Shown piece by piece: positions 1 to 13,500 of a stretch of 64,000 nucleotides of DNA. Position 1 is the first letter of the stretch. Each line of letters starts with the position of its first letter. The notes beneath the pieces are model-generated. The model had not been told where the DNA came from. It did not search any database and saw only the letters and a list, made by a program, of their open reading frames with translations. The position numbers and the translations under genes were made by a program. The stretch is from Streptomyces sp. R44 (GTDB lineage: Bacteria > Actinomycetota > Actinomycetes > Streptomycetales > Streptomycetaceae), in contig NZ_CP163444.1 in assembly GCF_041053105.1 (NCBI RefSeq), forward strand, positions 7,162,501 to 7,226,500, given 5' to 3'.

Positions 1-1
1 C

Positions 2-3000
2 GTTGCGGTGCCGCATGCGGGGATCGTGAACCGTCTGGCGTGGATGCAGGAGCTCTCCGGGCTGTCGGCCGGGGATCGGGTGCTGCAGAAGACGCCGTTC
101 GGGTTCGACGTCAGCGTGTGGGAGTTCTTCTGGCCGCTGGTGCAGGGTGCGGCGCTGGTGCTCGCCCGTCCGGGTGGGCACCGGGAGCCGGCCTACCTGG
201 CCGAGTTGATTCAGCGCCAGAACATCACGGTGACGCACTTCGTGCCGTCGATGCTGGAGACGTTCCTGCGCGAGCCGGCGGCCGCCGACTGCACCGGGCT
301 GCGGTCGGTGTTCTGCAGTGGTGAGGCGCTGCCGGCGCCGCTGCGGGACCGGTTCCTCGAACTGCTGGACGGCGTCCCGCTGTTCAACCTGTACGGGCCC
401 ACGGAGGCGTCCGTCGACGTCACGGCCGCGCGCTGTGCCGTCAGCGACGGTGCGGTGGTGCCGATCGGTGGGCCGGTGGCCAACACCCGGGTGTATGTGC
501 TGGACGGTTCGCTGTCCCCGGTGCCGGTGGGTGTCGAGGGTGAGCTGTATCTGGCGGGTGTGCAGCTGGCGCGCGGATATGTGGGTCGTGCCGGGCTGAC
601 CGCGGAGCGGTTCGTGGCCTGCCCGTTCACCGAGAGCGGGAGGATGTACCGCACGGGTGACCGGGTCCGCTGGAACGCCGACGGCGAGCTGGTGTATCTG
701 GGCCGTGCGGACGAGCAGGTGAAGATACGCGGCTTCCGGATCGAGCCCGGCGAGGTCCAGGCCGTCTTGGCCGCCCACCCTGCCGTGGCCCAGGTCGCGG
801 TTGTCGCTCGTGAGGACGTCCCGGGTGACATCCGCCTGGTGGCGTACGCCGTTCCGGCCGGATCGGACACGCCGTCGGCCGAACTCGTCTCCCTGGTGCG
901 GGAGTTCGCGGGTGACCGGCTGCCGTCCTACATGGTTCCTTCGGCGGTCGTGCTGCTGGACGCGTTGCCGATGACGGTCAACGGCAAGCTGGACCGCAAG
1001 GCCCTGCCCGTCCCCGAGTTCGCCGCCGGTGCGGGCCGGGCACCGGCCAGCGTGCGGGAGGAGATCCTCTGCGAGGCGTTCGCCGAGGTCCTCGGCTTGC
1101 CGGCGGTCGGGGTCGATGACGACTTCTTCACGCTGGGCGGCCATTCGCTGCTGGCGGTGGCCCTGGTGGAACGTCTGCGAGTGCGGGGTGTGTCCGTGGC
1201 GGTGCGGGCGCTCTTCGAGACGCCGACGGTGGCCGGGCTGGCAGCCGCACAGGCCTCCGAGGGGGTCGTGGTGCCGGCGAACCTCATTCCCGTCGACGCG
1301 CGGGAGATCACGCCGGAGATGCTGCCCCTGGTGGACTTGGACGCCACCGAGATCGAGCGGATCGTGGCCACGGTGGAGGGCGGTGCGGCCAATGTGGCGG
1401 ATGTGTACCCGCTGGCTCCGCTCCAGGAGGGCATGCTCTTCCACCACGTGATGGCGGATCAGGGCGCCGAGGCGGATGTGTACATGCGTCCGTCGGTGTT
1501 GGGGTTCGACTCGCGGGAGCGGGTGGACGCGTTCCTGGACGCGCTGCGGGAGGTGATCGACCGGCATGACGTCTACCGCACGGCGTTCGTGTGGGAGGGG
1601 CTGCGCGAGCCGGTGCAGGTGGTGTTGCGTCGGGTGGAGCTGCCGGTACAGGAGGTCGTTCTGGACCCGCAGGGCCCTGACCCGGTGGAGCAGTTGGCGG
1701 CCGTCGGCGGTTCGTGGATGGATCTGACCCGGGCGCCCCTGATGACGGTCCACCTCGCGGCGGAGCCCGGCGGTGACCGCTGGCTGGCACTGCTGCGAAC
1801 CCACCACCTGGTGCAGGACCACACCTCCGTGGACGTGCTGTTCGGGGAGCTTCGGGCGTTCATGTCCGGTCGGGGCGACGCGCTGCCGGCGCCGCTGCCG
1901 TTCCGCGACTTCGTCGCGCAGGCCCGCCTGGGCACGCCGCGCGAGGAGCACGAGCGGTACTTCGCCGAGTTGCTCGGCGACGTCACCGAGACGACGGCGC
2001 CGTTCGGTGTGCTGGACGCGTACGGCGACGGCAGTACCACCCACCAGGCACGCCTGGTGGTGGACGATGAACTGTCCGTCCGCATACGTGAGTTGGCGCG
2101 GCGCGAGGGCGTCAGTGCGGCCACCGTCCTCCACCTGGCGTGGGCGCGGGTGCTGGGTGTGGTCAGCGGCCGTGACGACGTGGTGTTCGGCACGGTGCTG
2201 TTCGGCCGGATGAACTCCGGGGCGGGTGCCGATCGGGTGCCGGGCCTGTTCCTCAACACGCTGCCGGTGCGGGTGCGGTTGGACGAGCAGAGCGTGGGTG
2301 GGGCGCTGTCCGGGATGCGGCGCCAGTTGGCGGGGCTGCTGGTGCACGAGCACGCGCCGCTGTCACTGGCGCAGCAGGCGAGCGGGATGACGGGCGGCAG
2401 CCCGCTGTTCACCTCGATCTTCAACTACCGGCACAATCAGGCCGCCGCGCGGAACTTCGACTCGGGCTTCGAGGGCGTCGGCGTGCTCTCCACGCGGGAC
2501 CTGACCAACTACCCCCTGAGCATTGCCGTCGACGACGATCAGACGAGGTTCGGCCTGACCGTCGACGCGGTGGCCTCGATCGACCCGCAGCAGGTGGGGT
2601 CGCTGTTGCACACCTGCCTGCGCAATCTGGTCGCGGCCCTGGAGGATGCTCCGGAGCAGACGCGGCTGGGAGAGGTCGGCGTCCTCGGTGAGGCGGAGCG
2701 GGAGCGGCTCCTGACCGACTGGAACGACACGTGTGTTGCTCCTCCTGCGCTGTCGGTGGCGGAGGTGTTTGCGGCGCAGGTGGCGCGGACGCCGGATGCG
2801 GTGGCGGTGGTGTGCGGGGACGTGGAGCTGTCGTACGCGGAGTTGGATGTGCGGGCCGCTGCGTTGGCCGGTGTGCTGCGGGATCACGGGGTCGGCGCGG
2901 AGTCGCTGGTCGGTGTGGTGATGGACCGCTCGGTCGAGCTGCTGGTGGCGTTGCTGGCGGTGGTGAAGGCGGGTGGTGCGTATCTGCCGGTGGATGTGGA

Positions 3001-4543
3001 GTATCCGTCGGAGCGGATCGCGTTCGTGTTCGAGGACGCGGCGCCGGTGTGTGTGCTGACCACGCGGGACGCTGCCTCGCGGGTGCCGGGGTCGGTGGAA
3101 GCGCCGGTGCTGGTGGTTGACGGTGAGCAGGTGCCGGCCGGGTCGGCTCTGGTGGGTGATGTGGGCGTGGGCCTGGAGTGCCCGGTGTATGTGATGTACA
3201 CCTCGGGTTCGACGGGTGTGCCCAAGGGTGTGGTGACCACACAGCGGGATCTGGCGGAGCTGGCGTCGGCTTCGCATTGGGGTGTGGGTTCGGGGGATCG
3301 GGTGCTGTTCCAGGCCCCGCACGCCTTCGATGCCTCCTCGTACGAGGTGTGGGTGGCGTTGCTGTCCGGTGCGACGGTGGTGGTGGCGCCGACGGGTCCG
3401 GTGGATGCGGGGGTGCTGCGGTCGCTGCTGGTCGACCACGCGGTGTCGCACGTGCATGTGACGGCGGGTCTGTTCCGGGTGATCGCGGAGCAGGATCCGC
3501 AGTGCTTCGCGGGCGTGCGTGAGGTGTTGACGGGTGGCGATGTGGTGCCGCTCGGGGCGGTGCACCGCGTGCTGGAGGCCAACGCGGGTGTGGTGGTGCG
3601 GCACCTGTACGGGCCGACGGAGGTGACGCTGTGCGCCACCCAGCACGAGGTGGGCTCGCCGGAGGCGCTGGGTGAGGTGCTGCCGATCGGTGGCCCGCTG
3701 GACGGCACCCGGGTCTATGTGCTGGACGAGTGCTTGGCTCCGGTGCCGGTGGGCGTGGCGGGTGAACTGTATGTCGCGGGCGCGGGGTTGGCGCGGGGCT
3801 ATCTGAACCGCCCGGGCCTGACGGGTGAGCGGTTCGTCGCGGACCCGTTCGGTGTGGCGGGCGGCCGGTTGTATCGCACGGGTGACCGTGTGAAGTGGTC
3901 GGCGGATGGTCGGCTGGTGTTCGCGGGCCGTGCGGATGAGCAGGTGAAGATCCGCGGGTTCCGGGTGGAGCCGGCCGAGGTGGAGTCGGTGGTGGCCGCG
4001 CACCCGCAGGTGGCGCAGGCCGCGGTGATCGCACGTGAGGGCGTGCCGGGTGACAAGCGCCTGGTGGCGTACGTCGTCGGGTCCGGCGACAGCACCGAAC
4101 TGGCCACCGGGGTGCGTGAGTTCGTGGCCGGGCGGTTGCCGTCCTACATGGTTCCGTCGGCGGTGGTGGTGCTTGAGGAGTTGCCGCTGACGGTGAACGG
4201 CAAGCTGGACCGCAAGGCCCTGCCCGCCCCCGAGTACGCCGCCGGCGCGGGCCGCGCACCGGCCACGGTGCAGGAGGAGCTGCTGTGCCAGGCGTTCGCG
4301 CAGGTCCTGGGACTCGACCGGGTCGGCGTGGAGGACGACTTCTTCGCCATGGGCGGCCACTCCCTGCTGGCGACCCGACTGGTCAGTGAGGTGCGGGAGT
4401 TGCTGCGAGCCGAACTGCCCATCCGGGCGGTGTTCGAGGCACGGACGCCGGAAAGGCTCGCCGGCTGGCTCGACAGTCAGATCAAGAACCAGAGCATGGC
4501 TAGGCCCACTCTGCGGCCGATGCGTAAGCAGGAGGACAACTGA
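2..4543 (+). CDS. NRPS 1 (5' partial): A(Ser)-T-E/C-A(Hpg)-T
   Basis: The gene is cut by the left edge inside an A domain; counting from codon 8-10 there are 1511 residues. Order seen: A (to ~335), T (GGHSLL, ~376), condensation (~440-880), A (~916-1404), T (~1448) and a short tail. The first A signature reads DVWHFSLVDK, which equals the EntF serine code. The second reads DAYHLGLLCK, the 4-hydroxyphenylglycine (Hpg) type. The C domain has [10 protein letters not shown] followed by FHHVMADQG, which fits the extra HH(I/L)xxxxGD motif of dual E/C domains, and HHLVQDH as catalytic motif. A D-Ser passed to Hpg is therefore inferred. The tail ARPTLRPMR resembles that of NRPS 2 and is probably a docking element. 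The stop overlaps the next start (TGATG), which implies translational coupling. Confidence 0.95.
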   Translation, partial: VAVPHAGIVNRLAWMQELSGLSAGDRVLQKTPFGFDVSVWEFFWPLVQGAALVLARPGGHREPAYLAELIQRQNITVTHFVPSMLETFLREPAAADCTGLRSVFCSGEALPAPLRDRFLELLDGVPLFNLYGPTEASVDVTAARCAVSDGAVVPIGGPVANTRVYVLDGSLSPVPVGVEGELYLAGVQLARGYVGRAGLTAERFVACPFTESGRMYRTGDRVRWNADGELVYLGRADEQVKIRGFRIEPGEVQAVLAAHPAVAQVAVVAREDVPGDIRLVAYAVPAGSDTPSAELVSLVREFAGDRLPSYMVPSAVVLLDALPMTVNGKLDRKALPVPEFAAGAGRAPASVREEILCEAFAEVLGLPAVGVDDDFFTLGGHSLLAVALVERLRVRGVSVAVRALFETPTVAGLAAAQASEGVVVPANLIPVDAREITPEMLPLVDLDATEIERIVATVEGGAANVADVYPLAPLQEGMLFHHVMADQGAEADVYMRPSVLGFDSRERVDAFLDALREVIDRHDVYRTAFVWEGLREPVQVVLRRVELPVQEVVLDPQGPDPVEQLAAVGGSWMDLTRAPLMTVHLAAEPGGDRWLALLRTHHLVQDHTSVDVLFGELRAFMSGRGDALPAPLPFRDFVAQARLGTPREEHERYFAELLGDVTETTAPFGVLDAYGDGSTTHQARLVVDDELSVRIRELARREGVSAATVLHLAWARVLGVVSGRDDVVFGTVLFGRMNSGAGADRVPGLFLNTLPVRVRLDEQSVGGALSGMRRQLAGLLVHEHAPLSLAQQASGMTGGSPLFTSIFNYRHNQAAARNFDSGFEGVGVLSTRDLTNYPLSIAVDDDQTRFGLTVDAVASIDPQQVGSLLHTCLRNLVAALEDAPEQTRLGEVGVLGEAERERLLTDWNDTCVAPPALSVAEVFAAQVARTPDAVAVVCGDVELSYAELDVRAAALAGVLRDHGVGAESLVGVVMDRSVELLVALLAVVKAGGAYLPVDVEYPSERIAFVFEDAAPVCVLTTRDAASRVPGSVEAPVLVVDGEQVPAGSALVGDVGVGLECPVYVMYTSGSTGVPKGVVTTQRDLAELASASHWGVGSGDRVLFQAPHAFDASSYEVWVALLSGATVVVAPTGPVDAGVLRSLLVDHAVSHVHVTAGLFRVIAEQDPQCFAGVREVLTGGDVVPLGAVHRVLEANAGVVVRHLYGPTEVTLCATQHEVGSPEALGEVLPIGGPLDGTRVYVLDECLAPVPVGVAGELYVAGAGLARGYLNRPGLTGERFVADPFGVAGGRLYRTGDRVKWSADGRLVFAGRADEQVKIRGFRVEPAEVESVVAAHPQVAQAAVIAREGVPGDKRLVAYVVGSGDSTELATGVREFVAGRLPSYMVPSAVVVLEELPLTVNGKLDRKALPAPEYAAGAGRAPATVQEELLCQAFAQVLGLDRVGVEDDFFAMGGHSLLATRLVSEVRELLRAELPIRAVFEARTPERLAGWLDSQIKNQSMARPTLRPMRKQEDN
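1370..1797 (+). repeat. Near-identical E/C-domain segment (pairs with 13000-13427)
   Basis: About 428 bp of the dual-type C domain of NRPS 1 is nearly identical (about six mismatches by eye, offset 11630) to the fourth C domain of NRPS 2 at 13000-13427. It includes the dual-function HHVMADQG motif and ends just before the catalytic HHxxxDH, where the two copies differ (HHLVQDH and HHLVGDH). Confidence 0.8.
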
Positions 4544-7500
4544 TGATTCCCTTGTCGTTTGCGCAGCGTCGGCTGTGGTTCCTGAATCAGTTGGAGGGTC
4601 CGAGTGCGACCTACAACATTCCGATGGCGCTGCGGCTGACCGGTGAAGTCGATCGGGACGCCCTCGCCGAGGCGTTGCGGGACGTGGTGGGGCGGCACGA
4701 GGTGCTGCGCACCGTCTTCCTGGCCGAGAACGGGGAGCCGTACCAGCAGGTCCTCAAGGTCGAGGACTGCGGGTTCGAGCTTGCGGTCGAGGCGGTTTCC
4801 CAGGAGTCGCTGGCCGGCGCCGTGAGCGGGGCGGTCGAGTACGCGTTCGATCTTTCCGCCGAAATCCCCCTGCGGGCCACGCTGTTCACGGTGAGCCAGG
4901 ACGAGCATGCGCTGGTGGTGGTGGTTCACCACATCGCCGGGGACGGCTGGTCGACGGCGCCGCTGGCGCGGGACGTGTCGGTGGCGTATGCGGCGCGGGC
5001 CGCCGGGCGGGCACCGGAGTGGGAGCCGCTGCCGGTGCAGTATGCGGACTACGTGCTGTGGCAGCGGGAGTTGCTCGGCGACGAGCAGAACCCGGAGAGC
5101 GTGCTCTCCCGGCAGCTGGCGTACTGGCGCAAGACGCTGGCCGGGGCGCCGGCCGAACTGGAGCTGCCGACCGATCGGCCACGTCCCGCCGTGGCCAGTC
5201 ATCAGGGCCATGCGATGGCAGTCGAGCTGCCGGCCGACGTGCACGAGCGTCTGGTGAAGGTCACCAGGGAGCGGGGGGTGACCCTGTTCATGGTGGTGCA
5301 GGCCGCGCTGGCGGTCACACTCAACCGATTGGGTGCGGGGAACGACATCCCGATCGGGGCGGCGATCGCCGGACGCACCGAGAAGGCCTTGGAGGACCTG
5401 GTCGGGTTCTTCGTGAACACGCTGGTGATGCGGACGGACCTGTCCGGTGACCCGACCTTCGACGAGGTGCTGGAGCGGGTGCGGGAGACCAGCCTGCGCG
5501 CGTTCGAGCATCAGGACGTGCCGTTCGAGAAGCTGGTGGAGGAGTTGTCGCCGGTCCGGTCGATGGCCCGGAACCCGCTCTTCCAGGTCATGCTCACGGT
5601 GCAGAACACGGCTTCGGCGGCGTTGGATCTGTCCGGGGCGGGCTCGCTGCCTTCGGCTCTGGCGTCGTCAGCGGGTCTGGGGGCGTCGAAGTTCGACCTG
5701 GAAGTGAGTCTTGGTGAGGTCTTTGATGCCCAGGGCAAGCCGGCGGGCATCCGGGGAAGGCTGATCGCGGCTGCGGATCTGTTCGATGCGGGGACGGCGG
5801 AGCGTTTCGCGGGTTGGCTGCTGCGGGTCGTCGAGACGGTTGTCGCTGAGCCGCAGACGCGCTTGTCGGCCGTGGACCTGCTCGATCCGGCTGAGCGTCG
5901 TCTGCTCCTGGAGGAGTGGAACGACACGGCGGTCGAGGTCGAGCCGTCGACGTTGACGGCGTTGTTCGCGGCGCAGGTGGCGGAGACGCCGGATGCGGTG
6001 GCGGTGGTGGCCGAGGGTGTCGAGCTGTCGTACGCGGAGCTGGATGCCCGTGCCAATGCGGTGGCGCGGCGGCTGGTCGAACTGGGTGTGGGCGCGGAGC
6101 GCGGTGTCGCGGTGCTGATGGAGCGCTCGGCGGATCTGGTGGTGGCGCTGCTCGCGGTGGTGAAGGCGGGCGGTTACTACGTTCCGCTGGACGCCCGGTA
6201 TCCGCTGGCGCACCGCCGGACGATCGTCGAGGAGACGGGTGCCTCGGTCGTCCTCACCGATGCCGAGCTGCGGGACCAGGCGGCCGAGCTGGGTCTGGCG
6301 GTGCTGGAGGTGTCCGGCGCGGGCGTCGCGGAGCCGTTGGAGATCTCCTGCGATGGGGAGGCGCTGGCGTATGTGATGTACACCTCCGGTTCGACCGGTC
6401 GCCCCAAGGGTGTGGCGGTGACGCATGCGGACGTGGCGGCGCTGGCGCGGGACCGGCGGTTCGCGGGTGCGGGGATGGAGCGGGTGCTGCTGCATTCGCC
6501 GTACTCCTTCGACGCGTCGACGATGGAGCTGTGGGTTCCGTTGCTGACGGGGCGCCGGGTCGTGGTGATGCCGGCGGGTGATGTCTCGGCGGTGTCGATC
6601 GCCGGGGTGGTCTCGTCGTTCGGGGTCACGGCGCTGTGGCTGACGGCGGGGCTGTTCGCCGTGGTGGCGGAGGAGGACCCGGGGTGTCTGGCCGGGGTGC
6701 GTGAGGTGTGGGCGGGTGGTGACGTGCTGTCGCCGGTGGCCGTGGCCCGGGTGCGGGCGGCCTGCCCGGACATCGTGGTGGTGAACGGGTACGGGCCGAC
6801 CGAGGCGACCACGTTCGTCGCCACGCACACCGCGGTGGACGGTGAGGGCGCGCTGCCGATCGGGCGCCCGCTCGACAACATGCGTGCCTACGTGCTGGAC
6901 GCGGCGCTGCGCCCGGTGCCGGTGGGTGTGGCTGGTGAGCTGTATGTGGCGGGCGCGGGTCTGGCCCGCGGTTATCTGGGCCGTGCGGGGCTGACGGCCG
7001 AGCGGTTCGTGGCCGATCCGTACGGGCCGGCGGGTGGCCGGCTGTACCGCACGGGTGACCTGGCGCGGTGGAGCGCCGGCGGCGAGCTGGAGTACGCGGG
7101 TCGTGCGGACGAGCAGGTGAAGCTGCGCGGTTTCCGGATCGAGCCGGGTGAGGTGCAGGCCGTCCTGGCCGGGCACCCCGGCCTGGAGCAGGCCGTGGTC
7201 CTGGTCCGCGAGGACGTGCCGGGCGACAAGCGCCTGGTCGCGTACGCGGTTCCGGCCGACATCGACGCCAGTGCGGACGAACTCGTCAGCATCCTGCGGG
7301 AGTTCGCGAGTGAGCGCCTGCCCCAGTACATGGTTCCGTCGGCTGTGGTGGTGCTGGAGGAGCTGCCGCTGACGGTGAACGGCAAGGTGGACCGCAAGGC
7401 CTTGCCCGCACCGGAGTATGCGGCGGGTGAAGGTCGCGCGCCCGCGACGGTGCAGGAGGAGCTTCTGTGCCAGGCGTTCGCCGAGGTCCTGGGACTCGAT

Positions 7501-10500
7501 CGAGTCGGTGTCGATGACGACTTCTTCGCCCTGGGCGGTCACTCGCTCCTTGTGGTTTCCCTGGTGGCGAACCTCCGTGCGCGGGGTGTCTCTGTCTCGG
7601 TGAAGGCCCTGTTCCAGACGCCGACACCGGCCGGGCTGGCCGGCGCTGCCGGGCCGGTCCAGGTGGTGGTGCCGCCGAACCTGATTCCCGTCGACGCGCG
7701 GGAGATCACGCCGGACATGCTGCCGATGGTGGAGCTCACCGAGGCGGAGATCGAGCTGGTCGTGGCCACGGTCGAGGGCGGTGCGGCCAATGTGGCCGAC
7801 GCCTACCCGCTCGCCCCGCTCCAGGAGGGTCTCCTCTTCCATCACCTGATGGCGGATCAGGGCGCAGGGACGGATGTCTACGTACTGCCGTCGGTGTTGG
7901 GGTTCGACTCGCGGGAGCGCGTGGACGCGTTCCTGGAGGCACTGCAATGGGTGATCGACCGGCATGACATCTGCCGCACGGCGTTCGTGTGGGAGGGCCT
8001 GGCCGAGCCGGTGCAGGTGGTGTCACGTCGGGTGGAGCTGCCGGTCCAGGAAGTCGTGCTGGACGCGCAGGGCCCCGACCCGGTGGAGCAGTTGAGGGCT
8101 GTTGCCGGTTCGTGGATGGATCTGACCCGGGCGCCCCTGATGACGGTCCACATCGCGGCGGAGCCCGGCGGTGACCGCTGGCTGGCACTGCTGCGAACCC
8201 ACCACATGGTGCAGGACCACACCTCGCTGGACGTACTGTTCGGGGAGGTGCGGGCCTTCATGTCCGGCCGTGCCGACACGTTGCCGGAGCCGCTGCCGTT
8301 CCGCGACTTCGTCGCCCAGGCCCGCCTCGGTACGCCACGCGAGGAGCACGAGCGGTACTTCGCCGAGCTGCTCGGCGACGTCACCGAGACGACGGCGCCC
8401 TTCGGTGTGCTGGATCTGCACGGTGACGGCACCGCCGCGGTGCGCTGCCAGGTTCCCCTCGATGCCGAGGTGGCCGGCCGGGTGCGTGAGGTGGCGCGGC
8501 GGCAGGGCGTGAGTGCGGCGACGGTGTTCCACCTGGCGTGGGCGCGGGTGCTGGCCGCGGTGAGCGGTCGTGAGGACGTGGTGTTCGGTACGGTGCTGTT
8601 CGGCCGGATGAACGCGGGCGCCGGTTCGGACCGGGTGCCCGGTCTGTTCATGAACACCCTGCCGGTGCGCGTACGGGTCGACTCGCAGAGCGCGGGTGAG
8701 GCGCTGGACGGCATGCGGGGCCAGTTGGCCGAGTTGCTGGTGCACGAGCACGCGCCGCTTTCGCTGGCGCAGCAGGCGAGTGGGGTCACCGGCGGTAGCC
8801 CGCTGTTCACCTCGATCCTCAACTACCGCCACGGCCAGGCACCGGCGGCGGGGACCGGTCCCCGCCTCGAGGGCGTCGGGCTGCTGACCGTGAGCGACCA
8901 CACCAACTACCCCGTGAGCGTGTCCGTCGACGACCTCGGGAGTGGCTTCAGCCTGATCGTCGAAGCGGTGGCACCGGCCGATGCGGAGCGGATCTGCGCG
9001 CTGCTGCAGGCCGCCGTCACGAACCTGACAGCCGTCTTGGAGGAGGCTCCGCAGTCGCGGTTCGCGGCGGTGGGGGTGCTGGGCGAGGCTGAGCACCGTC
9101 AGGTTGTCGAGGAGTGGAACGACACGGCGGTCGAGGTCGAGGCGTCGACGTTGCCGGGGTTGTTCGCTGCGCAGGTGGCGCGGACGCCGGATGCGGTGGC
9201 GCTGGTCTTCGAGGGCGTCGAGCTGTCGTACGCGGAGTTGGACGCGCGGGCGAACCGGCTGGCGCGGCTGCTGATCGGCCGGGGTGTGGGCCCGGAGTCG
9301 GTGGTCGCGGTGCTGATGGAGCGCGGCGTGGAGCTGGTGGTGTCGCTGCTGGCGGTGGCGAAGGCCGGTGGCGCTTACCTGCCGGTGGATCCGGAGTATC
9401 CGGTGGAGCGGATCGCCTATGTGCTGGATGACGCGGCGCCGGTGTGTGTCCTGACGACGGAGCGGTGTGCACGGGTGCTGCCGGACTCGGTTGACGGGCC
9501 GGTGCTGGTGCTGGACTCCGCCGAACTGCGCTCCGAGTGCTCGGGCTTCGAGGAGGCGCCCCTCACGGATGCCGATCTGGTGGTGCCGCTGCTGCCGGCC
9601 CATCCGGTGTACGTGATTCACACGTCGGGTTCGACCGGGCGTCCCAAGGGCGTCGTGGTCACTCACCAGGCGCTGGTGAACCACTTGCGCGCGGCCGGGC
9701 AGCGGGTTCCGTTGGGGGCCGGCGACCGTCTGCTGGCTGTGACGACGGTGTCCTTCGACATCGCGGCGCTGGAGCTGTTCCTGCCGTTGGTGTGCGGGGC
9801 GGCCGTGGTGCTCGCCGAGCGGGAGACGGTACGTGACGCGGCGGCGTTGCGGGAGTTGGTCGACGCGGGCGGGGTGACTGCTGTTCAGGCCGTTCCGTCG
9901 CTGTGGCGGACCCTGCTGTCCGGTGAGTCCGACTGGCCGCGCGGGGTACGGGTGCTGGTCGGCGGTGAGGCGCTGCCCGAGGAGTTGGCGGACCGGCTTC
10001 GGGAGCTGGGCCTGTGGGCGGTGAACCTGTACGGTCCGACCGAGGCCACGGTCTGGGCGACCTCGGCCGAGGTCGGCGAGGGTCCGGTGACCATCGGGCG
10101 TCCCTTCGCCAACATGCGTGCCTACGTGCTGGACGGGTTCCTGCAGCCGGTCCCGGCGGGGGTGGCGGGCGAGTTGTACCTGGCGGGCGCGCAGTTGGCC
10201 CGGGGGTACCTGGGCCGGCCCGGCTTGAGCGCCGAGCGGTTCACCGCCGCGCCGTTCGGGCCGAGGGGTGAGCGGATGTACCGCACGGGCGACCTGGCCC
10301 GCTGGCGCGCGGACGGGACGCTGGAGTGCCTGGGCCGGGTCGACACGCAGGTCAAGGTGCGTGGCTTCCGGATCGAACTGGGCGAGATCGAGGCTGCGCT
10401 GGAGCGTCACGAACTGGTGGCGCAGGCGGCGGTGACGGTCAACGAGAACGGTGCGGGGGATCAGCGGCTTGCCGGGTACGTCGTGCCCCGGGCCGGGGTG

Positions 10501-13500
10501 CGGGTGGACGCGGCGGACCTGCGGGCCCACCTCGCCGCCAGCCTGCCGGAGTACATGGTTCCGTCGGCTGTCATGGTGTTGGAGGAGATGCCGCTGACGG
10601 CGAACGGCAAGGTGGACCGCAAGGCCCTGCCCGCACCGGACTACACGGGCCCGGCCGTCGCGGGCCGGGCACCGACGACGGTGCAGGAGGAGCTGCTGTG
10701 CCAGGCGTTCGCGCAGGTGCTGAGGCTGCCCGCGGTCGGTGTGGAGGATGACTTCTTCGCGCTGGGTGGTCATTCGCTGCTGGCGATGAAGCTGGTGATC
10801 CGGGTGCGCACGGTGCTCGGCGTGGAGTTGCCCCTGCGGATGCTGTACGAGCGTCCGACGCCGGCCGCGGTCGCGGCGTGGATGGGCGAGGCCGGCGAGG
10901 GCCGTGCGGCGTTGGTGCCGGTGGTGCGTCCGGAGCGGGTGCCGCTGTCGTTCGCGCAGCGCCGGCTGTGGTTCCTGGGGCAGCTGGAGGGTCCGAGCGC
11001 CACCTACAACATTCCGATGGCGCTGCGGTTGACCGGAGAGTTGGACCGCGGGGCCATGGCTGAGGCGCTGCGGGACGTGACCGGGCGGCACGAGGTGCTG
11101 CGCACGGTCCTGCCGGCCGCGGACGGTGAGCCGTTCCAGCGGGTGCTGTCGCTGGAGGAGTGCGGCTTCGAGCTGTCGGTGGTCGAGGTGGCACCGCAGG
11201 AGCTGGATGCGGCGGTGACGGAGGCGATCGGGTACGCGTTCGACCTGACGTCGGAGATCCCGCTCCGGGCGACGCTGTTCGCGCTCGGCGAGGCCGACCA
11301 CGTGCTGGTGGTGGTGGTTCACCACGTCGCCGGGGACGGCTGGTCGACGGCGCCGCTGGCGCGGGACCTGTCGGTGGCGTATGCGGCGCGGGTCGCGGGG
11401 CGGCTGCCGGACTGGGCGGCGCTGCCGGTGCAGTACGCGGACTATGCGTTGTGGCAGCGTGAGCTGCTCGGGAGTGAGGACGATCCGGGCAGTGTGCTGT
11501 CCGGGCAGGTGGCGTACTGGCGCGAGGCGTTGGCCGGGGTCCCGGAGGAGCTCGTCCTGCCCACTGACCTGGCGCGGCCCGCGACACCCACCCACCGCGG
11601 TCACACGGTGGGGCTGGACATCTCCGCAGGGCTGCACGAGGGCCTGCTGTCGGTGGCCCGGGAGCAGGGGGCGACCTTGTTCATGGTGCTGCAGGCGGCG
11701 TTGGCGGTCACCCTGAACCGGATCGGTGCGGGCACGGACATCCCGATCGGTGCGGCGATCGCCGGGCGCACCGACGAGGCGCTCAACGACCTGGTCGGGT
11801 TCTTCGTCAACACGTTGGTGATCCGTACCGACCTGTCCGGTGACCCGACCTTCGGTGAGGTGGTCGAGCGGGTCCGGGAGACGGGCCTGCGCGCGTACGA
11901 GAACCAGGATGTGCCGTTCGAGAAGCTGGTGGAGGAGTTGGCGCCGGCGCGTTCGCTGGCCAGTCACCCGCTGTTCCAGGTCATGCTCACCCTGCAGAAC
12001 ACCGCCGCGGCCTCCGGCGACGGCCGGTCCGAGCTGGAGCAGCTGGAGCTGCCGGGGCTGCAGGTCGGCCGGCAGGCCGCCGGAACGGGGTTGGCGAAGT
12101 TCGACCTGAGCATGTCGCTCGGGGAGGTCTTCGACGCCCAGGGCGCTCCGGCGGGCCTGCGTGGTGTCATGGTTGCGGCAGCCGACTTGTTCGACGCGAA
12201 CACGGCCGAGCGGATCGCGGTCTGGCTGGTGCGCGTCCTTGAGACGGTCACGGCCGAGCCGCGGACCCGGCTTGCGGCGGTGGCCGTGCTGGGTGAGGAC
12301 GAGCGGGAGCGGATCCTGACGCGCGGGCGAACCGCTCGTCAGGTGCAGACCGTGCTGGCCACGCAGCCCGCCGTGGCTCAGCTGGCGGTCATCGAGCGCG
12401 AGCACGATGCGGACGACGGCCAGGCATCCCGGACGGGAGGCGGCGGGAGCCTGGTCGCCTATGTCGTACCCGCCGACTCCGGCGCTGACAACGCAGCGTT
12501 GGCGGACGCGGTCCGGCAGTTCGCCGGCGACCGCCTGGCCGAGCAGCTGGTGCCCTCCGTGGTGGTGCTGGACACGCTGCCGCTGACGTCGGACGGGGCA
12601 CTGGACCTCGCGGCCCTGCCCACACCGGACGACTCCGGCACCGCGGATAGGGACGTCCGGGTGAGCCGTGGACCGGCAACGGTGCAGGAGGAGATCCTGT
12701 GCGCCGCGTTCGCACACGCCCTGGGGCTGGAGAGCGTCGGCGTGGAGGACAACTTCTTCGCCCTGGGGGGTCACTCCCTGCTGGCGGTGTCGCTGGTGGA
12801 GTACCTGCGGGTCCGGGGTGTGTCGATCTCCATCCGCACCCTGCTGCGCAACCCCACGCCGGCCGAGCTGGCCGGCGCTGCCGGGCCGGTCCAGGTGGTG
12901 GTGCCGCCGAACCTGATTCCCGTCGACGCGCGGGAGATCACGCCGGAGATGCTGCCGCTGGTGGAGCTCACCGAGGCGGAGATCGAGTCGGTCGTGGCCA
13001 CGGTGGAGGGCGGTGCGGCCAATGTGGCGGATGTGTACCCGCTGGCTCCGCTCCAGGAGGGCATGCTCTTCCACCACGTGATGGCGGATCAGGGCGCCGA
13101 GGCGGATGTGTACATGCGTCCGTCGGTGTTGGGGTTCGACTCGCGGGAGCGGGTGGACGCGTTCCTTGCCGCGCTGCGGGAGGTGATCGACCGGCATGAC
13201 GTCTACCGCACGGCGTTCGTGTGGGAGGGGCTGCGCGAGCCGGTGCAGGTGGTGTTGCGTCGGGTGGAGCTGCCGGTCCAGGAGGTCGTTCTGGACCCGC
13301 AGGGCCCGGACCCGGTGGAGCAGTTGGCGGCCGTCGGCGGTTCGTGGATGGATCTGACCCGGGCGCCCCTGATGACGGTCCACCTCGCGGCGGAGCCCGG
13401 CGGTGACCGCTGGCTGGCACTGCTGCGCATGCACCACCTGGTGGGGGACCACACCTCACGGGACGTGCTGCTCGGGGAACTTCACGCAATCGTGTCCGGC

